Shown here piece after piece: positions 22,001 through 34,315 of a DNA stretch of 64,000 nt. The DNA is taken from contig CM077158.1 in NCBI GenBank assembly GCA_039583875.1, positions 239,553,447-239,617,446 on the forward strand, read 5' to 3'. A program made the translations under genes and the position numbers. The stretch is from Platanthera guangdongensis. Its lineage: Eukaryota; Streptophyta; Magnoliopsida; Asparagales; Orchidaceae. Numbering within the stretch: the stretch's first letter is position 1; each line of letters starts with the position of its first letter. The notes beneath the pieces were generated by a model. The model was not told the origin of the DNA. It saw only the letters and a list, made by a program, of their open reading frames with translations, and did not search any database.

Positions 22001-25000
22001 ACTCAGCTCCTTCGACAAAGCAAGTCGGTAAGCCTCCTTGCTGATGTGCTCGGTGATCTCAAATGACCCTAAATACCTGGGACTCAGCTTCTTCAAGCGT
22101 CGAACTCTCGACACTTCTTTGAAAGGCTTTATCTTCAAGTATACCCAATCTCCAACCGCGGACTCCACATTCTGGTATTTGGCGTTTTAATACTTCACGT
22201 GACGATCTTGGGTGGTCAACAACCGCTCTTGAATGGTCCATATGGACTTATTCGCCTCATCAACATCTTTGTGCTTCAATATCTTGGTATTACCGGTTTC
22301 TGCCCATGCTAACGGAGTGCGGCACTTCCTGCCGTATAACGCCTCATACGGGGCCATCTGAATACTCACATATTAACTATTGTTATAGGCGAACTCTACC
22401 ATGTGAACGTGATCTTCCCAACACTGTCCGAAATCCAAAACACACATTCACATCATATATTCCATTGTCTGATTTGTCCTCTCAGTTTGCTCGTCCATCT
22501 GCGGATGGAAGACTGTGCTAAACTTGAGCTTTGTGCCTAGTGACTGATGAATGTGCCTCCAATCATCGGACGTAAACCGCCCATCACGGTTGCTAACTAT
22601 GCTGCGAGGGATGCCATGTAATCGAACGATGTTCTCCATATACAACTTTGCTAGCTTCTCCACTAGATCGCTTTTTCGATTTGGGATAAAATGCGCAACT
22701 TTGGCCAACCGATCAACAATCACCCAGATAGAGTCGTTTTTTCTTCAATGACTTTGACAAACCGTCCACAAAGTCTATTGAAATATCATCAAATTTCCAC
22801 TTCGGGATCGACAACGATTTCAAGAAGCCTTCTGGTCATTGGCACTCGGCCTTCACTAGTGCGCATGTTTGATATTTTGCCACGTAGAGGGCTATGTTCT
22901 TCTTCATACCTGGCCACCAGAATAGTGTCTTCATATCCTTGTACATCTTTGTGCTCCCCGGGTGGATTAAGTACTTGGTATTGTGAGCCTCATACATCAA
23001 CTCTTCCCGTAGAGTGTCAGACTTTGGGACGCACAAGCGATCACCTTTTCGCAGAAGACCGTCTTCAACCAAGAACTGGGAATTTGAGCCTTCCATTGCA
23101 TAGCGGTTCATGCTCTCATCGAGCTCCAATGCTCTCTGAACTCTATATGCAAGGTCACATGACACCTCATTCCAGTTCAAGCATGTGTTTGCACTAGTAC
23201 TCCTGTCGATACAGGTGATACCCAAGGCTTCCAATTCCTATTTTAAACATTCATCATTCATGCACAACCAGTTTGCTCGTGTTGGAGTTCTGTGACTCAA
23301 AGCATCAGCAACCACATTCTCCTTCCCGGGTGTGTAATGTATCTCGAAGGTGTAATCTCCGAGGAATTACATCCACCTTCTTTGTGGCATGTTCAACTCC
23401 TTCTGGTTCAACAAGTACTTAAGGCTCTTATGATCCGTAAAGATGTTAACCTTCACATCATATAAATAATGTCGTCACAGCTTCAGGGCGAATATTGTCG
23501 TTGCTAACTCCAAGTAGTGGACGAGATAGTTTCACTCATACACCTTCACCTAGCGTGAGACGTACGCTATAAACTTTCCAAACTGTAGGAGGACATAGCC
23601 TAAGCTGCTCCTTGAGGCATCGTTATTGATCTCATAGCCGTCTGTACCACATGACGAACTCAAAATAGGCGTCGTGGTCAGACGACCCTTCAGTTCCTCA
23701 AAAGCTCGTGCGCACTCCGACGACCATACAAACTTCTGATCCTTTCTCATCAAGGTAGTGAGAGGTAAATCTATCCACGAGAAGTTCTCCACGAACCACC
23801 TATAGTAGCCAGCAAGTCACAGGGAACTCTGGACTTCCGCCATTATATTCAACACGGGCCACTCCAGTATAGCTGTTATCTTCGCCGGATCCACAGCAAT
23901 ACCCTCCCCACTAACGACATGACCGAGAAACGCCACAGATGATAGTCAAAACTTGCACTTAGAGAACTTGACATATAGTCGACTCCTCCTCAAGGTGTGC
24001 AAAACCAACCTCAAATGTTTCGCATGATCCTCCTATGACTGTAAATACACCAATATGTCATCTATGAAGACAGTCACAACTCGGTCCAGATACTCCTGAA
24101 AGGTTCTGTTGATCAAATCCATGAATATTGATGGCACATTTGCCAACCCGAACGGCATCACCGTGAACTCATAATGACCATAACGTGTGTCAAACGCTGT
24201 CTTGAGAATATCACTCTTCCTTATACGCAACTGATAGTAGCAAGACTTTAGATTCAGCTTCGAGTAGACGGTTGATGCAGCCACCTGATCAAACAAATCA
24301 TCGATTCTCGGAATCAGATACTTGTTCTTCTCTGTCAGCTTGTTCAGCTCTCGGTAGTCAATGCATAGACGCAGGCTCTCGTCCTTCTTTTTTCACGAAG
24401 AGGATTGGCGCACTCCAAGGTGAACCACTTGGATGTATGTAACCCTGCTTTAGCAATTCCTGCAGCTGAACCTTCAGCTTTGCCATCTCCTTTGGCGCCA
24501 CTCTGTATGGTGCACAGGACACAGGTTTCGCACCTGGCACCCGATCAATAAGGAAGTCGATCCCTCGCTAGGGTGGAATCCCAGGGAGATTCTTAGGGAA
24601 CACATCTGCGAACTCTTACACGATAGGAATGTCACTCGAACGGGACTTCGGCAATACAACATCCAATAGCGTGAAGAACAACTCTACGCCCTTCTGAACC
24701 GCTTTGACCACTTGGAGAGCAGACATCAGTATCTTGCTCGATCCTCGCATGCTAGCAAATTTGGACTCACATTCAGTACCCTGTCCCGGTGTGATTTCTT
24801 TCAAGTTGCAGTCAATACATGCACGCTGATCCGAAAGCCAGTCCATGCCAAAGATAACGTCAAACTCGGATATCGACAGTACAGATGCTTCCAACTTAAA
24901 ATCATGATTCCCTATCCGCACCCGAACACATCAGGTCCTATCCGCACCCATCAAGCATCCGTTAGGCAGCAAAACATCCAATCTATTAGTTGATAAAATA

Positions 25001-28000
25001 GAAGGCACTCCAATGCGCAATACGAAGTCCTTCGATAGAAAGGAATGAGAAGTGCCTGTATCAAACAGTGCACTCACTGGATAGTCCCAAATTATGACAA
25101 AACCTATTTCAAACAAGTTAAGGAAGACACAAGATAACAAGTATATAAAGCAGTAAAAATTGTATAGTATGTCGTACCTGTCACCACATCATTCTATTTT
25201 TATTGCCTCTTATTGGCCAAGGTTGTAGACTCGAGGTTGTGCATGGGTATAATGGGAAGTTGTTGACTCCACCGCTTACCCCTTTTCAGCATAAGTTGTT
25301 GACTCCATACGTTTGAAGGTCAGTCACGGAACTTTGGTTTTCATGAGAGTAGTTTGACACCACAATCTATATTATCTTCAGAGTAGTACAGTTACTGGGA
25401 CTGTAGCTGTTGCTGATGATTCTTTGGAGGTCGGTACTTTATGACATATGATATTGGCTCATGCTAGAGAGGCTTCCCTTCAGGCTTTATCAAGATAGGA
25501 TTGATTAAGGGAGCGAACAACTACAAATTAGATTTATGTGAGCATTGCATGCTTGACAAGAAGATGCGAGTATCTTTTGGCACTGTCGTCCACAGTACAA
25601 AAGGTATTTTGGACTATGTCTACAGATATTTGGGGCCCGACGAAGATGAAATCTTTCACTCGGTGAAGATACTTTGTCTCTTTCATTGATGTTTATTCCA
25701 GATATGTTTGCGTGTAAATCATGAAGCATAAGAGAGAAGTTCTTTAGATATTTATGACTTGGAAGAAGTGGATTGAGAATCAGTCTGATAAAATTTTTGA
25801 TATATCATATCAGAAAATGGATGTGAATACACATTGAATGCGTTCTAGAGAGTGTCAGAGATCATGTATAGAACATCACTTCACTGTCAGGGAGACACCG
25901 CAACAGAATGGGGTGGCTGAGTGCATGAACCAGACTTAAGTAGAGAAAGTTCGATGCATATTGTCTAATGCTGGGTTATGCATGATTTTTTGGGCTGAGG
26001 CTATTGATTATGCTTGTCACTTGGTGAATCATCTACCTTCTACAGTTATTGGAAAGAAGACACCAAAGGAGATGTGGTCTGGTATCTTGCTAGAGATTAT
26101 ATGCACAGGAAAGTGTTTGGGTGTCTAGTTTACTATCACGTGAAGAATGATAAACTGGAACCATGAGCAAAGAAAGCAATCTTCATTGGCTTTAGGCGTG
26201 GAGTTAAAGGCTATAAATTGAATGATCAGGCAGAGAGAAAGATTTTCATTAACATGAATGTTACTTTTGATGAGACGAGTTTGTCAAAGCCGCTAGACTT
26301 AAAGAAGGTGGAGAGTTCCAAGCTGATCATTATAATTGATCAAAAAAGGGAATTTGAACTTCATTTGTTCCACCAGTTCCCCACACTCCTGATGAGATAT
26401 ATGATGAGACTGCTGATGAGATACCAAGTACTGATGATTAGGAGGTGGAGGAAGTAGAGGCAGAGAGTCATATTCAGGATTCTATTGCCATGAGTAGGAC
26501 CAAGAGGCAGAATGTTCCGAAGCTAGCTTGGTTGGGGGACCATATTGCATTTGCACTTTCAACATCAGAGGTTGAAGTCCCGAGTCACTTTAAGGAGGTT
26601 GTAAAGATCTCTAAAACAGATTTTTGGAGGGATGTTATGGATAAAGAGACGACTTCTCTTAATAAAAATGCTACATGAAGATTAGTAAAGTTACCTTTAG
26701 AAAGAAAAGTAATTGGGTGCAAATTGGTGTATGCGAAGAAAGAAGGATATCATGGTGTTGCTAATGTGCGTTATGTAACACCACAAATCCCAAGTTTGGG
26801 TTCAGGATGAGTGACACGGCCTGGGACACAGGCGTGTCCCAGGGCGTGTCCTGCTCGGGTTGAGCAGCCTCTCGAGTGCTCGACGAAATGCACTCGAGAA
26901 GTTTTTGAGAGGGCACACGCCCTGTGACACGAGCGTGTCCAGGGGCGTATCAGAGGCGTGTTCGATGCATTTCACTAGAGTAACTACCCTCGACGAAATC
27001 TCGAGAGAAGGGGCACACGGACTGCGACACGGGCGTGTTACATGGCCGTGTCCTGCTCTGTGTCTACTCGAGTGGGTGTCTTGAGTAGGTCCTCAATGTC
27101 TTGAGTACGGGGTGACACGGGCATGTCAGCCATATGACACGGGCATGTCATGCCCAACTACTCGAGTAGTTGTCTCAAGTGGGTCTCGAGAGGTAGACAT
27201 GGGCGTGTCAACCATGTGACACGAGCATGTCAGCCATGTGACACGGGCGTGTCCTATGGCCGTGCCCTGTTCTGGATAAGACGGTTCGTGCACCGCTTAA
27301 GGAACACAACCTGTGACATGGGCGTGTCACAGGGCGTGTCAGACTCGAAAGAGCCATTTCAGAGATTTTTGTAGCCGTTCATTTCCTTCCCTTGGGGATC
27401 TGATGGCCCAGGATTCCCCTTGCTGCTTTAAGGCCGAAGTTGAGATGATAATTCTCATTTCACTTTGGCCATTCTCTTTCTAAAAGAGAGCTAGAGAGAA
27501 GGAAGAGAGAAGGAAGAGCAAGGAGGAAGAAGGAGAAGGACTGGCTGCAGGAGGATCGTTAGCGGGTTGATTCGTGAGCCGAGCGCGGATTTGTGGAGGC
27601 AAGGCCGTGGCGGTGATTTCCATCCGGCTAGTTCATGGCTCCAAAGCGATCGTCAAGGGTAACAATCTCCTTCTTGGACAAGCGAAGTCATTTCTTTATG
27701 CATATGCATGGAATCCTCCACCAAGAGGTGGAAAGCGTAAGTGATTCCAGGTTGAGTCTGCATCTAGAGCCGGAAATAGGTAGTATGACATATGCATGCT
27801 GTGTGAAGCCCATCCAGACAGGTAGTCTGGATTGGTGATGTTTGTATTATGAACCGGAGAAGACTCGGTGTATTGTGTGGATGTTTGTGAATTATGAATA
27901 TCTAGCAAGCTAGGGATGGGCTCTTGGCTTTTGTATATTGAATTGGTAATCGGCTCTGAGAGAGCGGAAGGCTGATCAGGAGGGAAAGCCGACCCGCATC

Positions 28001-31000
28001 AAGTACTGACGGTTTGAGCAACGGGAAAGGCTGACCTACACCTAGTTATTTAGATGATCGATTGGTGGCAACGCTTGAGGGGACGCAGGGCAGACCCGGC
28101 TTGTTGCACCACAATGGTGGTTCGATCTGGATGCAATTTAAATGCTCAAGTTTGTCGTGAGGTTCTCACCTCTGAGTGGTTTGGGCGGAACGTCGCCAAC
28201 ATGCGTGTTGGTGGACTAGGACCGTCTATCCAACAAGTTAATAACCTTTAATCAGTGGTATTGCCACAGAGTCCGATACACCGTAATGTGCCCTGAGCGC
28301 ACGGAGCGTCTGGCGGAGGCTGGCGTTTGTGATACTGTTGTGATACTTGTTGTGATAGCTAGATGTTTGACAATGCATACAGGGAAGAAACCACTGCCCC
28401 AGGTAAGGGGCACAGTCGTTATAATTGGTCAGCTTATGCTGACCGTTGCTTTGGTTACCACTCTTGGGGTGGATGTCTAATTGCAGGTGATGATGAGTTG
28501 AATTGAATTGAGAGGAATGAAGACTTGCTGCTTAAAGGCCCTTGAAGGTCGTATAAAGACTTCTTGGATTTCATGTATGGCCGACCTGCGTGCCGATGCA
28601 TGCAGCTGAAGCTGTATATTTTGTAAAGAGCAACTTGTAATGCTGTAAGGCCATGAGCGTGTGTAGTGGTATACATTCCTGGTTGATGTATAAATGTGGA
28701 GTTTATATATTTAGTGGACATTTATGTGGTTGAGTTCTTATAACCTAAAATATTGCGCTAGAATGCTCTGAGTTAGGATACGAGTAGAACGTGATTTGAT
28801 ATCCACACGTAATTCCGTCGTTTGTCTGTGAAATATGGCGTGGAGCCCCGGCCAGACCCACTGTTATATTCCATATGACGACCGAAGGCGTTAAAAAGTG
28901 GTATCAGAGCCAGGTTTGATATTTGTGGGAAGGAGAACATAATTGAACTCAAGAATGTACACTATGAATGTAATATATGCACATGAGGAGTGTGAGCATG
29001 TAGTCAATGTATGCTTGTCCTTATGGAATGGACGTAATTGGTGTTTTGTACATTGATATGTGACGAGGAGTGGTGCTGGGCAGTCTGAGCCCCAGCGTTC
29101 CGATGAGAGTGCGACACCAGCTGAAGTGCCTACACCTCCCTCGGCGGAGACCATCTGTGTGGTTACTGAAATGGTGCTCGCAGTATTGCAAGCACAACCT
29201 ATTGGGCAGGCAAGGCCTGCAGGGGTGCCAGTACGGCTTTGTGCAAGGTAAGAGCGTGTGGAGGTTATGGTGGACAGGTAAACAGTAGACGAGCAATTGA
29301 AACGGTTTATGGAGTTTCATCCACCTACGTTTGGAGGAACGGTTCCCCAACACAGGCTGAAGATTGGCTTGCAAGAGTGAAAAAGATCTTGGTAGCAATC
29401 CGGACTACGGAGGCGCAGAAAGTGACCTTAGCTACTTTTTTGTTGGAAGGAGATGCAAGGCTTTGGTGGGACGAAGTGGAATTACACTACTTGGAAGGTC
29501 GAGGATTGGAAGAGATGTCGATCGAAGAATTCTCACGATTATTTTTGGCCAAGTATTTGTCAATGTCACAGCGGATTGCAATGAAAAATGAGTTCCAACG
29601 TCTGGTGCAGGGTGAGCGTCTGCATGAGTTTACTCGACTGGGGCACTATGCAGGGTCTACCTTCGCTGAGGAAGCACGAAAGACGAATCGATTTTATGAG
29701 GGACTGCGTGATGAGCTGCGGTTGGCACTCCCGAGTTCGGTGAACCAAGACTTCTAAGCGTTGGTAGATATAGCCCGTGCGCTAGATAAAGATTTGAAAC
29801 GGGTGCAGGACAAGAAGAACTTGGCGGCGGACAAGCCGAAATTCAAAGTTCCACATTCGGAACAGTCAGAGTTTAGGAGACGAGATAAGAAAAGGTTCAG
29901 GCCTGCCGAACCAACTCCGTCAACTGTTTCTTCGGGAGCAACATCTGGGCAAGGACGTGTCGAGACTCGCACATGTTTTACATGCGGGAAGCAGGGACAT
30001 ATAGCTCGTCATTATTGGAGCGGCCCTCCAAGGGGTGAGAAAAAGACAGGTGCGTCTTATGAAGAAAAAGGGTAAAGCAGTGGCCGAGTCATCTGCATCC
30101 CGGACGCAACCTCGATTGCATAATCTTGAATTGCAGGAGCCCAAAGCTCAATTGGTGGAGTACAGCCTCGAGTGTTTAGTTTGGAACTCCAAGAGGCTAT
30201 CAAACGACTTATGAAAGATGATGCAGGTGAACGAAAGTAAGAATTGAGGAGTGACCTGTGTTACTTTGGTGATGTGAATATAAGGAATGAATAATGAGAT
30301 ATTTGTATACACCTTATTTGATCCAGGTGATCAGTTGATCAAGGTGTCATAAAGGAATGTTGGAAATATGTATCTATGTGATGTTTGTTGTGTTTACATG
30401 TGATGATGTTTTATGCAATGTCGTGGGACGAGACAAGTTGCGGCCTCTGAGCTCGAACCCGGATCGTTTTGTTAAGGAACAACGTGGTTATGTTGATGGC
30501 TATAGCTGAGCTAAATTTTGGGACGAAATTTTTTTTGAAGGAGAGGAGGGTTATAACACCCCAAATCCCAAGTTTGGGTTCAGGATGAGTGACACGACCT
30601 GGGACACGGGCGTGTCCCAGGGCGTGTCCTACTTGGGTTGAGCAGCCTCTCGAGTGCTCGACAAAATGCACTTGAGAAGTTTTCGAGAGGGCACACGCCC
30701 TGTGACATGGGAGTGTCCAGGGGCATGTCCGAGGTGTGTTCGACGAATTTCATTAGAGTAACTGCGCTCGAAAAAATCTCGAGAGAAGGGGCACACGGTC
30801 TGTGACACGGGTGTGTCACATGGCCGTGTCCTGCTCTATGTCTACTCGAGTGGGTGTCTCGAGTAGGTCCTCAATGTCTCGAGTACGGGGTGATACAGGC
30901 GTGTCAGCCATATGACACGGGCGTGTCATGCCCAACTACTCGAGTAGTTTTCTCGAGTGGGTCTCGAGAGGTAGACACGGGCGTGTCAACCATGTGACAC

Positions 31001-34000
31001 GGGCGTGTCAGCCATGTGACACGTGTCGTGCCCTGTTCTGGATAAGGCGGTTCGTGCGCCGCTTAAGGGACACAACCTGTGACACAGGCGTGTCACAGGG
31101 CATGTCAGACTCGAAAGAGCCATTTCAGAGATTTTTGTAGCCATTCATTTCCTTCCCTTGGGGATCTGATGGCCCAGGATTCCCCTTGCCGCTTTAAGGT
31201 CAAAGTTGAGAAGATAATTCTCATTTCACTTTGGCCATTCTCTTTCTAAAAGAGAGCTAGAGAGAAGGAAGAGAGAAGGAAGAGCAAGGAGGAAGAAGGA
31301 GAAGGACCAGCTGCCGGAGGATCATTAGCGGGCTGATTCGTGAGCCGAGTGCGGATTCGTGGAGGCAAGGCTGCGACGGTGATTTCAATCCGGCTAGTTC
31401 ATGGATCCAAAGCGATCGTCAAGGGTAACGATCTCCTTCTTGGACAAGCGAAGTCCTTTCTTTATGCATATGCATGGAATACTCCACCAAGAGGTGGAAA
31501 GAGTAAGTGATTCCAGGTTGAGTCTGCATCTAGAGCCGGAAATAGGTAGTACGACATAGGCATGATGTGTGAAGCCCATCCAGACAAGTAGTCTGGATTG
31601 GTGATGTTTGTATTATGAAACGGAGAAGACTCGGTGTATTGTGTGGATGTTTGTGAATTGTGAATACCTAGCAAGCTAGGGATGGGCTCTTGGCTTATGT
31701 GTGATGAATTGGTAATTGGCTCTGAGTGGAAAGATGCGGCCGATTAGGAGGGAAAGCCGACCCGCGTCAAGTACTGATAGTTTGAGCAACGTGAAAGGCT
31801 GACCTACACTTGGTTATTTAGATGATCGATTGGTGGCAACGCTTGGGGGGACGCGGGGCAGACCCGGCTTGCTGCACCACAATGGTGGGTCGATCTGGAT
31901 GTGATTTAAATGCTCAAGTTTGTCATGAGGTTCTCACCTCTGAGTGGTTTGGGCAGAATGTCGCCAACATGTGTGTTGGTGGACTAGGACCGACCAACCA
32001 ACAAGTTAATAACCTCTAATCGGTGGTGTTGCCACGGAGTACGGTACACCGTAATGTGCCCTGAGCGCACAAAGCGTCTGGCGGAGGCCGGCGTTTGTGA
32101 TGCTGTTGTGATACTTGTTGTGATAGCTAGATGTTTGGCAATGCATACAGGGAAGGAACCACTGCCCCGGGTAAGGGGTAGGGTCGTTATAATTGGTCAG
32201 CTCATGCTGACCGTTGCTTTGGTTACCGCTCTTGGGGTGGATGTCTAATTTCAGATGATGATGAGTTGAATTGAATTGAGCGGAATGAAGACTTGCTGCT
32301 TAAAGGGCCTTGAAGTCCGTACGAAGACTTCTTGGATTTCATGTATGGCCTGCCTGCGTGCCGATGTATGAAACTGTATATTTTGTAAAGAGCAACTTGT
32401 AAGGCCTTAAGGCCATGAGCGTGTGTAGTGGTATACATTCCTGGTTGATGTATAAATGTGGAGTTTATATATTTAGTGGACATTCATGTGGTTGAGTTCT
32501 CATAACCTAAAATGCTGCGCTAGAATGCTCTGAGTTAGGATACGAGTAGAACGTGATTTGATATTCACACGTAATTCTGCCGTTTGTCTGTGAAATATGG
32601 CGTGGGGCCCCGGCCGGTCCCACTGTTATATTCCATATGACGACCGGAGGCGTTACACGTTACAAGGCTAAATTGGTGGCCAAAGCCTTTACTCAGCATG
32701 AAGGTATTGATTATGACGAGTTGTTCTCCCCAGTTGTCAGTTATCTATCGATCCATGTTCTCTTGGCCTTAGTAGCGTAGTATAGTCTGATTTTGGAGCA
32801 GCTTGATTGGAAGACTGGATTATTGCACGAAACTTTGCAGGAGGAGATATATATGAAACAACCACTTGGATATGAGGCTCAAAGTGACTTGGTGTGCAAA
32901 TTGGGCAAGTCACTTTATGGTTTGAAGCAGTCACCGAGACAATGGTATAAAAAGTTTGATCAGTTTATGCTGAGACAGAAGTACACACGGAGTTAGTATG
33001 ATCACTATGCATATTTCAAGAAATTGGTTACTGGTGAGTTCATCTATCTTCTATTATATATTGGTGTTTTGTTGATTGCCGCTTCACGCCAGATAGAGAC
33101 TGTTAGAATGAAGAGGCGACTCGTAAGCAGTTTGAGATGAAGGAGTTAGGTGAGACTCGCAATATTCTCGGGATAGAAATCTGCAGGGACAAGAAAGTTG
33201 GAAAGGTTTGGCTCACTCAAAGAGCATACATTGAGAAAGTGCTGAAGAGGTTTGAGATTGATGACACTACAAATACAGTGACTCTACCATTGCCGGTGCA
33301 TTTTCAATTGAGTGCTAACTTGTGTCCTATAGACGACCAAGAGAGGAAGGGAATGAAACTAGTTTCATATGCCAGTGCAGTGAGAAGTTTGATGTATCTT
33401 ATGGTTTGTAGAAGATCAGATATTGCACAACCTGTTGGCGTGGTGAGCAGATTCATGCATGATCCAGATCAGGTTCATTAGTAGACAGTTAAATGGATTC
33501 TGAGGTATCTCAAGGGTACAGTTGATGTTGACTTAGTGTATGAGAGGCAACAATCCAATGTTGGGTTATGTATGAGCTACACTGATTCAGATTATGTAGG
33601 TGATATAGATAGGCACAGGTGTACGACCATATATTTATTCATATTGGCAGAAGGTCTGGTGAATTGGAGGTCGACTTTGCAGTCGATGGTGACTTTATCT
33701 ACAATATAGGCTGAATACATGATAGTGACAGAAGCTATGAAAGAGGTCATCTGGATGCAAGGCGTATTGGATGATCTGGGTGTGAAACATAAGGCTTTAA
33801 CTGTCTTTTATGACAGTCGAAGCGCGATTTTCTGGGCGCCCAATCCAGTGCATCATGCTCGTACCAATCACATTGATGTAAGGTATCATTTTATTCAAGA
33901 CTTGATTGAGACAAGTGAGGTTCTTTTGAAAAAGATTGATACCAAGGCGAATCCAACAGATATGCTAGCGAAGGTGCTTTCAGTTCAGAAGTTCACATAT

Positions 34001-34275
34001 TGCAAAGGATTGGTGAACGCTCAAGCTCAGAGGTGAGTGCCTTGAGGCACTTTTGAAGAACTACAAGTGGCTTGATCCCATGGGAGGGGGTACGTAGGCA
34101 GCCTACTTGGCGTAGTTGTTTTGGTGTTGTTATTTATTGTGTCATCTCATATATTGTTTTGTGTCAAATAAGAGATGATGTGAAGATTGTTGTTTTGAGG
34201 GCTATTTTGGTTTTTTAGGTTTGTCCTAATTTTCCCTATAAATATAAAGAGTTTAGGTTTTTCTTTTTTAAGAGA

Positions 34276-34315
<40 letters not shown>

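Larger units (their letters stand above)
18146..25270 (-). mobile_element. Truncated Ty3/gypsy element, minus strand
   Basis: Its 3' LTR lies at the left (18146-20132). Then, on the minus strand, come the polypurine tract, the end of integrase, integrase, RNase H, RT and protease. Gag and the 5' LTR are missing at the right, where outer copia sequence resumes by about 25310. Its LTR ends (TGTAA...TTACA) and several internal blocks resemble those of the gag-only element, so the two families are related. Numerous stops make it inactive. Confidence 0.8.
26774..28895 (+). repeat. 5' LTR of the gag-only element
   Basis: It runs from TGTAACACCACAAATCCC to GAAGGCGTTAAA (the terminal CA is mutated). 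It holds the GACACGG/CGTGTC array (about 26812-27345), CTCGAG motifs, a GA-rich leader near 27480-27540, the MAPKRSSR codon block (27635-27658) followed by GTAAC, and the GTGAAGCCCATCCAGACA block. Confidence 0.9.
26774..32657 (+). mobile_element. Gag-only LTR retrotransposon (TR-GAG-like), 5.9 kb
   Basis: It has two ~2.1-kb LTRs around only 1656 bp of internal sequence. CGTTA flanks it exactly (26769-26773 and 32658-32662), and removing the element plus one CGTTA restores the copia frame. The interior holds an initiator-Met PBS, one Gag gene with a zinc-knuckle remnant, and a polypurine tract. There is no protease, RT or integrase. That architecture matches the plant terminal-repeat-with-GAG class. 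Its LTRs are related to the gypsy LTR at 18146-20132, a possible autonomous relative. Confidence 0.85.

Noticed and set aside
26774..32657. Two separate solo LTRs instead of one element
   Set aside because: PBS, Gag, polypurine tract and a single CGTTA duplication outside both LTRs show one complete element.
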